Positions 11,180 through 22,375 of a stretch of 64,000 nucleotides of DNA are shown piece after piece. Each line of letters opens with the position of its first letter. The stretch's first letter is position 1. A program made the position numbers and the translations under genes. Under the pieces are notes generated by a model that was given only the letters and a program-made list of their open reading frames with translations, searched no databases and had not been told where the DNA came from. Origin of the DNA: Exophiala sp. HKRS030 (lineage: Eukaryota > Ascomycota > Eurotiomycetes > Chaetothyriales > Herpotrichiellaceae); contig JAHWDD010000002.1 of the NCBI GenBank assembly GCA_023897205.1, positions 4,836,001 to 4,900,000 of the forward strand. Reading direction: 5' to 3'.

Positions 11180-12667
11180 ATGGCGCTACCACATGTATCC
11201 AATTGGATCAATGGCGCGCACACGTCGTCGACGAGCGACAAACTAACAGTAATCAATCCTGCCACTGGTTCTGAAATCGCCACTATCGACAGCACATCTC
11301 GAGACACGGTCGACAAGATCATCAGCGAGTCCCTGCACACATTCAAAACGGGCGCATGGTCCAAAGCCGACGCATCAGAGCGATATGCCGTTCTCTCCAA
11401 AGCAGCCGTCTTACTGAGGGCGCGGATTCCCGAGTTCGCTGAGCTCGAAACGCAACAGACTGGACGACCGATCCGTGAGATGCGTGCACAGTTGAGTCGG
11501 ATACCGGAGTGGTTGGAATACTTTGCATCTCTGGCGCGCACGCACGAGGGGCGAGTGACGCCGTTCAAGGGCCCGGTCGTCAACACCCTCACGCGCCTGC
11601 CGCTGGGCGTCGTGGCTCAGATCACGCCGTGGAACCACCCGCTCCTGATCGCGACGAAGAAGCTAGGCGCCGCGCTGGCGGCCGGCAATGTCGTCATCCT
11701 CAAGCCTTCGGAGATGGCGCCGCTGTCGGTCTTGAAACTCGGTGCTCTGTTCAAGGAAGCCGGTCTTCCAGACGGAACGCTGCAGATCGTGTGCGGCTTC
11801 GGACGCGAGACAGGCAAATATATCTGTGAGAACCCTCATCTAGCCAAGATCGACCTGACAGGCGGCCTGGCGACATACAAAGCCATCGCGGGCAAGGCGG
11901 GCGAGAATATGATCCCCATCACAGCAGAACTCGGTGGGAAGGCACCCGTCTGCTTATTCCCATCGTTGGACGTCGAGCATGCGGTCAAAGCAGCTCTGTT
12001 TGCAAGTTTCATCGCGAGCGGCCAGACCTGCGTCACGGGGTCGAGGTTACTTGTGCACGAAGATATCTACTCGTCGTTCACCGATCTGCTGGTCACCAGA
12101 GTCAAGAAGCTCCGCGTAGGTGACCCGACAGACAGCAAGACGCAGATTGGCGCAGTCATATCCGAGGCGTCAGTGACGCGGTGTGCGGATTTCGTGGACC
12201 GTGCGGTCAAAGAAGGCGGGACGGTCCTCTGCGGTGGGAAACCTACTTCTGTCGACGGGAAAGGATTCTTCTTCGAACCCACCATCGTCTCCGCCGCCCG
12301 CGGCTCCGACCTGACGTGCAACGAAGTCTTCGGCCCCGTCATCGCATTGGTCAAATGCAAGTCCGAGGCGGAGATCATTGAAATTGCCAACGAGACCTCG
12401 TTCGCGCTGGGCGCATCGGTATGGACGAACGATTTCAACCAGGCTCATCGCGTGGCGGAGAGAATCGAGGCTGGCATCGTCTGGATCAACGGTCATCATC
12501 TGAATGATCCGTCGTCGCCGTGGGGTGGCTGGAAGGAAAGCGGGATGGGAAAGGAGAATGGAGTCGAGGCGTTTGAGAGTTATACGAAAGTCAAGAGCAC
12601 GGTTATCAATTACGGTGTTCTGCCCACGTGGTTTGATGATGAGATTGAGAATGCTCGATATGGATGA
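11180..12667 (+). CDS. NAD(P)+-dependent aldehyde dehydrogenase
   Basis: This enzyme oxidises an aldehyde to its acid; the substrate is not evident. The single exon gives 495 residues from the ATG at 11180, which has a good CCACGATGG context; an in-frame ATG at 11150 would add ten residues. Aldehyde dehydrogenase superfamily landmarks are ITPWNHPL (catalytic Asn), LKPSEMAPLS (cofactor Lys), DLTGG (cofactor turn, G where many members have S), the general base Glu in TAELGGKAP, the nucleophilic Cys in SGQTCVTGSR, NEVFGPV and GGWKESGMGKENG. It looks closest to betaine- or hydroxymuconic-semialdehyde-type ALDHs, but I cannot place it exactly. There is no clear targeting signal, so it is likely cytosolic. 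The central part (for example 11.5-11.75 kb) is visibly more GC-rich than the flanking cluster genes, and there are no introns, so foreign origin is possible but unproven. It shares a divergent promoter with regulator 2. Confidence 0.92.
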   Translation: MALPHVSNWINGAHTSSTSDKLTVINPATGSEIATIDSTSRDTVDKIISESLHTFKTGAWSKADASERYAVLSKAAVLLRARIPEFAELETQQTGRPIREMRAQLSRIPEWLEYFASLARTHEGRVTPFKGPVVNTLTRLPLGVVAQITPWNHPLLIATKKLGAALAAGNVVILKPSEMAPLSVLKLGALFKEAGLPDGTLQIVCGFGRETGKYICENPHLAKIDLTGGLATYKAIAGKAGENMIPITAELGGKAPVCLFPSLDVEHAVKAALFASFIASGQTCVTGSRLLVHEDIYSSFTDLLVTRVKKLRVGDPTDSKTQIGAVISEASVTRCADFVDRAVKEGGTVLCGGKPTSVDGKGFFFEPTIVSAARGSDLTCNEVFGPVIALVKCKSEAEIIEIANETSFALGASVWTNDFNQAHRVAERIEAGIVWINGHHLNDPSSPWGGWKESGMGKENGVEAFESYTKVKSTVINYGVLPTWFDDEIENARYG

Positions 12668-13182
12668 GCAGTTACTGTTCGTTTCATGAGGCCAGGGATT
12701 TTGTGCTCGGGAAAAGCTGTAGATGGCTGTTACTTCGAAGTCAAGCTCTGTTGTATGCTGGCTTTGGATGTCACGAGATTCCCCTCGTCGACAGGTGGCC
12801 AAGACAGTAGCTTCAAACAAACAATGGCATAATAGAGTTACTGAACAGGTCCCTGAGACAGAGAAACGCAACGTGAGAGATACCCTGCAGGGCCTGAGGG
12901 CACGTGAGGCAGGTCATATCTGGATTCGTTGTCGGATCAGAGTCCGTTGATGGCATGAGACAACCAAAGACGTTGTTCAAACAATTCAGGTGGCCAACCA
13001 ATTTAAATTCCAGAATTACCGTCATACACTTTCGCTCACTATGCAAACTGGGTATGAATCAAATACAAGACTCACTAATAACCATTTCAATCGTATTGTC
13101 AATGGCTCACGATTTCCCAAACATTAATCCTCCCAAAACTGCGGATATCATCTAATCCTCTCTTCCACTTAACGACCCGACT
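12668..13182. other. Intergenic, ALDH 3' / CorA-like 3'
   Basis: This 515 bp convergent intergenic stretch lies between the plus-strand ALDH and a minus-strand gene. Sequence is mixed with no recognisable coding, RNA or repeat feature. Both 3' UTRs and terminators should lie here. Confidence 0.4.
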
Positions 13183-15300
13183 TCACACAGCAGCACCATT
13201 TTCGCCTCCAGCAACTGCCTTGGCTTGCTCGGCCTTCATGTCGGCCTTCTTATCAGCCTTCTGTTCAGCCTTGCTCTTCTTTTCGGCTTCGATTCGAATC
13301 TGCCTTTCCCGCCACCAACGAAGAATATCCTTTCGTTGAGTCCATGCCCACAGCAGGAGCGTGACGATGGTTAGCGGTGCCGAAAAAGCCCAGTAGATCC
13401 AGAATTTATTGGACATTGCCCAGTCCTGCTGGCCTGATTCGTCGACGGAAAGTTCGAAGAAACTCATGCTGAAGACCGTCTGGTGGCATGAAATGTAAGC
13501 ATAGAGCCGCAGGTGGTGGAGTATAATTTTGTCCCTTGAGAGGGAGGAAGGAGATAGACCGCCACGGGGGCAGAAGAGGTTGTGGGGATAAGAAATGAAC
13601 TCACCGAAACAAATGTGGCAGGCAAGAACGCAAGCGTCACGAATGCGACGGTCTTCATGGACGCACTATCACTCTTGGTGGCTCTGCTAATCTCCATGGT
13701 CTGCTTGCTTGTCTCGATGGACGCCTTGCTATCTCGTTGCACGACGACATTAAACCCCTAGAACTGGTTGTTAGAATCCAAGGTCACTCGAAATTGGGTG
13801 TAGACGTTTATGAAGTACCAAATTGATTTCGTTTGTCAGCCTCAAATTCAGAGAATCCGCTCGCCCGCCAAAGTTCTTCATCATCCTTTGCCAATAGCGC
13901 ATCTCATTATGGGGGCAATTTGGCCTGAAGACTGCGGTGGCTGCCTGGCAGGAGCACGCTTTGCTAAGCGGTGACCGAGATCCCTCAACGAGTTCGTCAA
14001 CCGTGTCGACGGACACACGCAGGATTTCGCATTTGTGGATGATATGACGCGCGAGGTCATGAAGTTCGCGGAAGTTGGAGTTTGTGTCGCCCGATTGTTC
14101 GCTTCGCTAAACGGTGAGAGTCGATGACAAGGTTAGCCAGCACTCTCAGGTACACAAGAAGTTTTTGTTTGTCGGGGAATCGTGGGAGTGTTTCTCACCT
14201 TCTCAATTGCTCGGATGTGATTGCGCAACGTCCATATGGATTTATCGTAGAGCTCGGTAGTCACCTGGACGACGGCGCTTTGGAGAAAGGCTAGGGGTTC
14301 TGGAGGAGCATCTTTCCCTTTGGTATTCAGGATTTCGATGACCCGGTCTTGGAATACCTTGGGCGTTTTGATGCAAAAGAGAGTGGCCGTGGCTGTGCTG
14401 CCCGGGATTGCCTCGATGGAGTGTATGAAGAAACTCATCTCATACCATTGATATCCAGTTTCCTTCCATACGTACGTGGCTGGATTCATGATTTTGACAG
14501 GTTCTTCGAGCTGTTTGATCAGGAAATGAAACCATGAGGCTGTCAAAGGATTCAAGTCAATAGGTAAATCCGTATAAGGTTGCTGATTGCCTCAACGTAC
14601 TATGGATCACAGCTCCGTTACGACTCTCACTTGTGCAGCCACCGTATCCATTAGATAGGTGGCACATCTCTTCCCATAGTGTATGTGGATAACCATAGTT
14701 CTCAGTGATGAGGGTTTTCAGTGTCGGGTTCTCTTCGAAGACCTCCCAATCTGCAAAACTAGACGGCTATCAGTGACACAAGGCTGCGTGAGGCGTCCTC
14801 GGCCGACAGCGACTTACACGATCTGTATCCTGTCCTTTGGAGGCGCCTGCGAGAGAGAGTCAGCAAGCGTAATGATCAGTAGATAGTGTCATACTCACTT
14901 TGAGAAACGTCTCTGCGACGAGAACTTTCTTCTCGTAGACACCGGTCGCTGCTCGATGTGTCAATGAGGCTGCTTGATAGCAAAAAGTAGATCTTGGCAC
15001 CCGTCCTTTACCTTTTGTGTAGACACTGAACTCGGCGTTCTCTGCCATCGAACTAAGTCCTTCGCTGCGGGCCGTACCTTGGTCCAGACGTTTGGAGCCT
15101 GAGACTCATGTCGAGGAGAGGATGAGTTGTGATTTGGGAGGAGAAATCGCAGAAGAGGCTGAGGTTTGCCATGATCTGGTCTCCATTCAGCCTGACGGTG
15201 TACGGCTGAATTACTCGGTTTAGAGCCATGTACTCCGTTCTCCGTATTTCGAAGGCGCATGGGAATTGTAACGGACCTGGGGCCGAGGGGTCTGTTGCAT
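13183..15300 (-). CDS. CorA-like membrane protein (fungal CorA/ZntB-related family)
   Basis: This is a multi-exon minus-strand gene. Segments that read as exons include FEIRRTEYMALNRVIQPY near 15.2 kb, ATGVYEKKVLVAETFLK near 14.9 kb, DWEVFEENPTLKTLITENYG near 14.7 kb, the SWFHFLIKQLEEPVKI block (14.55-14.2 kb), a Cys-containing block at 14.1-13.8 kb, 13757-13605 and 13479-13183. The C-terminal half matches the fungal CorA-like architecture: a helical domain, then MKTVAFVTLAFLPATFVS joined to TVFSMSFFEL, a second membrane helix (FWIYWAFSAPLTIVTLLLWAW), and a basic/acidic Lys-Ala-rich cytoplasmic tail. The last junction is in frame only with the acceptor before 13479. The GMN filter motif of true CorA channels is not visible between the two helices, so ion transport is doubtful. 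The start is not resolved; 15300 is approximate. Confidence 0.7.
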
Positions 15301-15875
15301 CTGCATGAAGGTGGCTTGCACAGGTGACGAGGCTGGTGAACGATGGTTGGCTGGGGGCTTGATCTGGCGTACCTTAGTCGCAACCTCATGAGCCTAGCAA
15401 GAACGACGCTGCGGCTACTCCGTCCACCCCTCGACCCTGCATTGACTACGCCTCCACGAGTTCATTGTTGCGTCCCTCGACTTCGACTCTGGAGGACTGA
15501 CCTCTCAAGGGTTAAAAAACCAGCATCACAGTGAAGATGTAACAAATCAAAGCGTAGAAATAACAAGAAAACATATTTCATTTGTATGCCTATCCACACG
15601 CAAACCCGTGAGAGCAGTCTGTTGCTCGATTTCAATCTACCAGTAAATAGTCCCCACACAAGACTCGTAACCCATGGTCAAAAACCCTAGGTCTCAAACT
15701 TCTCAGCGCACGAGTAAGGTCGAATGCCACACCATATTTGTACTTTTGCATCATCGATGTTTCGCCGCTATAGACTGGAAGTGACCGGATAAGACAAGCA
15801 TCGAAGGACATCGCCCGTCGCATATTAAGCTAATCTAAAAACCCCAAGCCAGAACGCCAATATCCGGGATCCGCT

Positions 15876-17254
15876 CTAGATGAACAGAAGAGCAGCGATC
15901 AAACCAGTCAGACCGGTGAAGGAGGCAGGGGCCAAGGCACCAGCGCCGTTGCCTGAAGATCCTGTGCTGGAAGGCGAAGAGCTTCCACCAGTCTGAGAAG
16001 GATTGCTCACGGGGTTGGCTGTGCCAACAATGCAGGTGTTGACACCCTTGATGGCGCCACGATCATGGGCGGTTTTGAACAGATCGCAGATGGTGCTGTT
16101 GGTCGAAGTTGTTTGCACATTGGAGCCACCTCGAACGTCGGAGAGCTTGGGGAGAGTAACACTAGACATCATTAGTTCTGCATATAAGAGCGTCAGAGGA
16201 AATAAGACTCACCTTTCAAAAGTACCTGCAAAATCGAGCGCACCAACAACGGTAGTCAAAGCAGGGAAGCCTGCGATGGCTGTAAGATCGGTGTTGTTGG
16301 CAAGCAAGAAACCACCACCAATGGTCTGAAGACTGGGGAATGAGATGTTGCTTAGATTTGGGTTGTCGACGAAAGCCAAAGTACCACCAGTGCGGGTAAG
16401 GTTGGGAGCCGAAAAGGTTTCAAAGGTGTTGCTATAGAAGCCGATGGAGCCAGCGACATTGGCGAGAGATGGCATGTCAATCCTACTAACGTTTCGGAAA
16501 GTGAGGTTAGCGGCATCCTGCAAGTTAGGGAAGCTGATTTCAAGATCGCGGCCGTTGGCGGAGAAGGCCAAGGCGGTGGTGACATTGGTCAAGTCGTTGA
16601 CGTCGACGCTGGTCAGATAAGGATTGTTGTTGATGTCAATGCTTCCGACAGCAGTCAACTCAATACCATTGATGTTGTTCAATTGCGTGTTGGAAATATA
16701 AACCTGGTTGGATCTTGAAACGCCCTGAGCGAAGTTAAGGCTCTGGAGGGCTGGCAGACCGACCCAGTTGATTCGGTTGACACCAGTAAGAGAATCAAAT
16801 TGCAATGTCGACAGAATGGTAAGACCAGTGAGACTGAAGACACCCCCAATTGATCCAATCTGATCCGAGGTGATGGCCGTCAGCTGAGTAGCATTGTCGA
16901 CGGTGAAATCACCAGTAACTTGCTGAACGCCGTTGATGGAAATCTGCCCAGAGGCGGATGAGTCGATAACGATATCTCCCGAATATGTCGAGCAGTCGGC
17001 GATCTGAGAGGCGTCCGCACTGCTGGCCAAGGTGATTGAAGGACCATCACAGATATCACGTGTGCTGGTTTGAGCTATTTTCCCCAGAGTCAGTCTCGTA
17101 TCCAGTCTATTTTGTTGTTCATGTGATTTCCATCTTTTCATCTTCCGCAGAAGCTTGAGAGGTGTGAGGGGGTCTTTGATGATAGACAGGATGGCATACC
17201 GAGAACAGAGCTCGTCAGAGCGAGTGCAGAGAGGATAATTTTGGTGGCGGCCAT
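15876..17254 (-). CDS. ECM33: GPI-anchored cell-wall protein, Ecm33/Sps2 family
   Basis: Exons 17254-17200, 17074-16213 and 16161-15876 join in frame to 400 residues. Exon 1 is almost exactly a signal peptide (MAATKIILSALALTSSVL) with cleavage near AQT. The mature part opens with CDGPSITL and contains receptor L-domain/leucine-rich-like repeats with many N-glycosylation sequons (NVT, NLT, NLS, NNT), as in Ecm33. The C terminus has a Cys pair (TICDLF and NTCIVG), a Ser/Gly-rich stretch and a terminal hydrophobic tail (SFTGLTGLIAALLFI), which is a classical GPI-attachment signal. The family is needed for cell-wall integrity and apical growth in yeasts and moulds. The protein should pass through the ER and end at the plasma membrane or wall. 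Length agrees with the family. Confidence 0.93.
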
Positions 17255-20200
17255 TTTAAATGTAAGAAGCGTTCAGAATGCTGGAAGAGATTCGAGTCAG
17301 TATATATAGGCCATCGTATGTCAATCGTGCCAGATGAACATGTTCCTCCACATGGCTCATCCAGAAGTGATATAGCACAATCGGAGGCCGGTCACCAGAT
17401 GTAGGTGAGCCGGTTCGCCGTCAGGGGTAAAGCAGGAAGGGTCAGGTCAGCGTGACATACCTTGAATGCAGGTCTAAAGGTATGATGGATGTCGAAGCCC
17501 AAATAAACAGGCGTGAATTAAGTCGTAAGACTTTTTCAATTGTATGAGAATTAATGGGTCAGGCCGGACAAGACGCAGCGAGTGGGTGGAAATGCTTCAA
17601 CGAAAGAGAAGCAGATGGTTGTTGCTCGAGATAATAAGACAGAAGCAGCGACGGCAGGGACAGTCCTGGGTTAGAAGGAATCCACGCGTGGCTGGCTTGA
17701 GAAGAAAAAAAGATGCTGCGGCAACGACAACGACAGGCTGCAGAAAAAGCGAAGGCGTGTCTCGTGTTGGAGAAGAAGATGGCAGGAAGGGAAAAAAAGC
17801 TGGTGAGCTTGGGATATGAAGAATCAGAGTTGGGACTGGAGTCTGGCACTCGGACAACAGTGGGAGTGGATGGGAAGGGGAAAGTCAAAGCATCAATGCA
17901 GAATCGTGTTGGTGCCTCTGGTGCGTCTGGTGCCTTTTGGTGAGTGGCTTGTTGACGGCCTGGTGGACGGTGCATTGGTGGAACTGGTGGAAATGGTGGA
18001 GTTGGTGGACTTTCGCTTGAATCTTGTCACGCGTCCGATTGGCGGAAGTTGGGTTTTGGCTGTATCAGATGCAAGCAATGCAGGTGCAAGCCCTATTCTT
18101 GACTTCCAATGGGCCGATCTCTCCAACGGGCAAAGACTCCCACTGACTCCCTAAGCTCACGCCTGGTAGGTGGCCGGGACGTTTGGGCCTATAGCCTGGG
18201 GCCCCTGGAACATGGAATCCTTACGCGTTGGCGTTGGCGGCGTTGGGGGGAGGTGGTGTCGTCGACAGGGGTGCCACTGACTACTGACTACTGACTGGTG
18301 GGTCCCCAGGCGCAGGGGACAGCTGGGAACTAGGAACTGGGAACTGGGGGTCTCTCCAGGGTTGGTTGACAGACACTTGTGCCACGGCGCCACCTGCATT
18401 TGACCCAAAGTGGAGCACGATTGACGTGTCTAAGGCAGGCTAAGAATGCCTCCACAGTCCTCAATTGTCAACCTCTTGGTAATGTATTGTCACGGCTGAC
18501 AAGTCTCACACCCAGACGTGAATGGCCCCAGTCACCCAGTTTAGGTAAAGGGTAACAATAGGCACCTAATAAGCACCTAATAAGCACCTAATAGGCACTG
18601 CCGTTAGGCACGCCGCCGCACCCGTGGATATACAGTAGCGCATCTTGTTTTTAAAGCCTGGAATGCATGGCGCAGGAACAAGCACCAACAAGTAATGTAA
18701 GTCGTTCTCCTTTCTTCTACCGAGATCTCCGTACCGACTACTTTGTACTTATTGCTCAGGAGTTCGATTGCCAGAGATTCGTCAAAGTCAAGCGTTGTCC
18801 TGCAGCTTAAACTCCCGTGACTCCCTAACCAATGTCCCATCTCTGTCCCATATCCTCCCACGGGTTCCTTGATAGTTAGCGGCTTTCAGGAGGCTAAAGG
18901 AGGCCACCCGATAGCCTCACGCATTGTGACGCATGTAAACTCCGCTGGCCACTCTTAACTCTGCAACAACCATGTCAAGCTCCGCCATCTGAAACATGGA
19001 CGCTCCAATGTCCTTGCCACCGTCAACGATTTTTCCCTTCTGCAAAGATTCTGGTTCTGATTCTTCTGCTAGCAGGGCTTGACCTATTCAGCCGACATGT
19101 TCATGGTGGTCGTGGACCACTCAGTCTTATCTCGCCGATATGGCCAAAATCAACGTGTCATTATATTTCGCTTGTCCATCACGCTTGATTTGTGCGAGAC
19201 GCCGCGCCCTGAAGGACTAGCACGTGCTTGATGAGCATCTCGCTTAGCCTGGGACAAGAAACACATCAAATGAGATGGCTCAATCCAGACCCGAGATCAG
19301 TGATCACCTCAATGCTTCTCCCTTGGGAATTCATGTCCGACCGGGCCACGGCCATCATATGTACACGCGCACACACGTTAATATTCTGACCATTGTTCAA
19401 CGAGATCTATCTACGGAAAATTGTGAGCCATGACAAGTTATCGACACCTGACATCTGATCCTACCGCAACTCCCACGACACTGACCTTCTCCAGATGTGC
19501 ACGCTTGAATCGTACATGCTGCAGTCACCCCGCTCGCCGTTTCAACGTGTTTGAAAGATCATGACACACCGTTTCGTGCTTGGGCCTTCTCTCGCAAATT
19601 GTAAATCTTACTGCCGCAAGTCATGTCACAAATTTGTCCTCAGCTGATGATACAAATCAATTTACTGACATGGGAAATACCAAAGCAAACATCAGAAAGT
19701 TGCATAGCAGATTAGCCCGAGAATATTCGTGTAGAAGGACATCTTGAAGATATGTGGCCCGAGCATGGCCACGCAATGTGCGTTCTTGTCGATTAGAAAA
19801 TTGTCAATAGGGCCACATCAACCGAGTACGTAGACGTCGTAGTGCCGGCCTGTCGTTAGATAATTCTCAGCTCACTGCTCACTGCTGAGTTGCTAACTGA
19901 TCAGAAAAACGGAAACCGTGAAGAACCAAGGTCGCCACGATTGTTCCCGCCTAGGGACCTACTAGAGCAGGTGCGCCTCTTCATTAGTGGAACTCAAGTT
20001 AGCCTCAAAGTACCTAGATCGGCTAGACTCCGTAATTAGTGGATTACCAGTTTACGATACCATACGTACACGCCTGATCTTACATCAATCTGTAATCCTG
20101 TGTCCACCAAAGATAACACTTGACCTTTTATGGGACCACCACTCTCGATATGAAGGCTTCAAATTTCCATCAGATCCGCAAGCCCTCAACATAGGACATG

Positions 20201-21030
20201 GTTCATCTCATGTTTTGCCAAACATTGATATCCGCATGTTCCGTAGTGCAAATCACTTTCGGCAGTTCGGTGGCGGATTGGGTTTCAATGATATATGCAA
20301 ACTTGTGTTGATAGTAGTGTCTGGGATGAAGAGATGATGAGGTTAAGCACTCTTCCAGAAAACCTTCCTTGTGGCCGCGTAACCGATCCAGTTTTCAGAC
20401 ACGACTTGTAGAATCCAGGCCTTCGGACTCCAACCAAATAACAAACTTCTTGACGGCGGGAACATGCGTGCCTACCTTGCTCCGGACAGCTGTTGTGGCA
20501 CACGGTAAGGTTTGCACCACTTGATACATTACTAAATCCAAAGCCCAAAGACTACAGTCGTTACTCTGGTCCGCTGTGATCGGTTGCCTTTGCATGATAT
20601 CTATTTGCCTGCGTGCTGTGCGAGTTTCGTGTCAACATAGCACGCGTGCTCACTCGCTCCTGCTCAAAAACAGATAAACAATAATGCTCGCGAAACTTGC
20701 CCTCCTTGAAAGCGTGCCGAGACGCGTACCGTGTCTTATCACGTGACATGTATTACATCAGCCGTGCATGCTAGGTCCGAGGGTCAAGGCAGCAACGACG
20801 CTTGTGATCTCAAAAGGGAAACAATATGACGCCCAATATATTGTTGCAAGTCCTAGCTACGTTGTAGCATCTTCAGCCAGCAAAATCGAAGCTTCATAGA
20901 ATTGTTGGATTCTACTCTTGCTAGTTCTCATCCTCCCCTGGCCTGGTATTAGTTATTGGCGTCTACTATCAGCATTCCTCCGGATCATTTCTTAAAATCA
21001 CCAAATTAGCATACCCAAGCCAATGCCACC
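17255..21030. other. Gene-poor 3.8 kb region
   Basis: No ORF here is convincing. The first 1 kb should hold the ECM33 promoter. 17.5-18.1 kb is purine-rich and includes a TGG-rich run near 17940-18010. An 11 bp tandem repeat sits at 18562-18594. 19.0-21.0 kb is more AT-rich with scattered stops in all frames. I saw no tRNA, rRNA or transposase-like sequence. It could carry non-coding transcripts or a decayed element. Confidence 0.5.
18562..18594. repeat. 11-bp tandem repeat, three copies
   Basis: Three head-to-tail copies of gcacctaataa (the last ending in g) are followed by a partial fourth. It is short, non-coding and of unknown role. Confidence 0.8.
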
Positions 21031-22230
21031 GTGAATGTTGGCACACTCATGCTAAAAATGACCATCCGAAGATCTACCAGAATCGCATCGGTAACGTTGC
21101 CCTCTGTGAGCTTACCAAATGGTACCGAACATACCAGTGTTGCCACCAAGAAACGAACAGCTACATCAGCCCCATCGGGAAACACTACGAAGAAGTCAAA
21201 AAGGGGATCAACAGAACTTGAGACTAGGGCAAAGGACGAGAACGAGTTCAAGGTCCCAGACGCCCCCGTAACACCTCGCAAGAAGAGCAAAAACTCGAGC
21301 ATCAAACCTCCACCACTGACACCAACCCCAAGTCTTATAAGTGTCATCCGAGCACCATATAGCTCTGGGGACATCGATGATGCAACACCACCACCGGATC
21401 GACCCGTTGAGCCGCACGTTACGAATGCTACCCTCGTCACACCAGGTGGAACACAGTCGGTAGCATACACAGAAGGGCTCCCAGACTCTTCGCCGTCTAA
21501 AACAGGTCTGCCACGACCGACAGCGACGACCAATACTCTACTCATAAAAGCGTGTGAGCATCTCATTAGCGTGGATCCCAGACTGAAACCAGTCATTGAC
21601 AAGCACACCTGTCACATTTTCACCGCCCAAGGGCTTGCCGAGCAGATTGATCCATTTAGGTCATTGAGCAGTGGCATCATGGGGCAGCAAGTTTCTGGTG
21701 CCGCCGCCAAATCCATCAAAAACAAATTCGTCATGTTATTCAACGAAGGGGTGGATCCGGAAAAGGCAAAATTCCCTACTCCGGCTCAGGTAGCTGCTAC
21801 AGAAATCCCACGACTCAGACTCGCAGGATTATCCCAACGGAAAGCGGAATACATCCAAGGACTTGCTGAGAAATTTAATACAGGAGAATTGACGACCGCA
21901 ATGCTCATGAAGGCTACGGATGAAGAAGTTATGGAGAAGCTGATAGCTGTCCGTGGCCTAGGTAAGTGGAGTGTGGAAATGTTCGCGTGCTTTGGCTTGA
22001 AACGAATGGATATCCTGTCAACGGGAGATCTCGGAGTTCAGAGGGGTATGGCTTCATTCTTTGGCAAAGACGTCAAAAAATTAAAGGCCAAAGGAGGTGG
22101 CAAATGGAAATACATGTCAGAACAAGAAATGTTGGACAAGTCAGAACCATTTGCGCCATACCGAAGTCTCTTTATGTGGTACATGTGGAGGATTGAGGAC
22201 GTAGATGTTGAGGTCATGAGCACGTTGTAG
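21031..22230 (+). CDS. MAG1: DNA-3-methyladenine glycosylase, HhH-GPD (AlkA/MAG1 type)
   Basis: This base-excision repair enzyme removes alkylated purines in the nucleus. The single exon gives up to 399 residues; in-frame ATGs at codons 1, 7 and 10 are all possible starts. Residues 1-170 are a Lys/Ser/Pro-rich, low-complexity tail with basic clusters (KKRTATS, KKSKRGS, RKKSK) that can act as nuclear localisation signals. The catalytic domain follows: SLSSGIMGQQVSGAAAKSI, LRLAGLSQRKAEYI, the helix-hairpin-helix VRGLGKWSVEMF near residue 305, and the catalytic Asp in STGDLGVQRGMA (about D333). The end WYMWRIEDV also fits the family. It is transcribed toward QCR7, which is convergent and ends about 145 bp downstream. 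Confidence in the family is high. Confidence 0.94.
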   Translation: MNVGTLMLKMTIRRSTRIASVTLPSVSLPNGTEHTSVATKKRTATSAPSGNTTKKSKRGSTELETRAKDENEFKVPDAPVTPRKKSKNSSIKPPPLTPTPSLISVIRAPYSSGDIDDATPPPDRPVEPHVTNATLVTPGGTQSVAYTEGLPDSSPSKTGLPRPTATTNTLLIKACEHLISVDPRLKPVIDKHTCHIFTAQGLAEQIDPFRSLSSGIMGQQVSGAAAKSIKNKFVMLFNEGVDPEKAKFPTPAQVAATEIPRLRLAGLSQRKAEYIQGLAEKFNTGELTTAMLMKATDEEVMEKLIAVRGLGKWSVEMFACFGLKRMDILSTGDLGVQRGMASFFGKDVKKLKAKGGGKWKYMSEQEMLDKSEPFAPYRSLFMWYMWRIEDVDVEVMSTL

Positions 22231-22375
22231 TTGGCAAAAGTTTTCTGACGATAGTCTTGTCTTCAATATATGTACAATACTAGCCATTGGAACCCGCCCT
22301 CGTCGCCACTACTGATAGCAACGAAGATCTCACTCAGGGTTGTTGTAATTCATCCTTTCAAAAGCTCGCTGTATT

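Noticed and set aside
17544..17975. Pair of overlapping ORFs in purine-rich DNA
   Set aside because: Composition-driven open frames on both strands without domain or splice support.
18562..18594. CRISPR-like array
   Set aside because: The 11 bp units are directly adjacent without spacers, and the genome is fungal.
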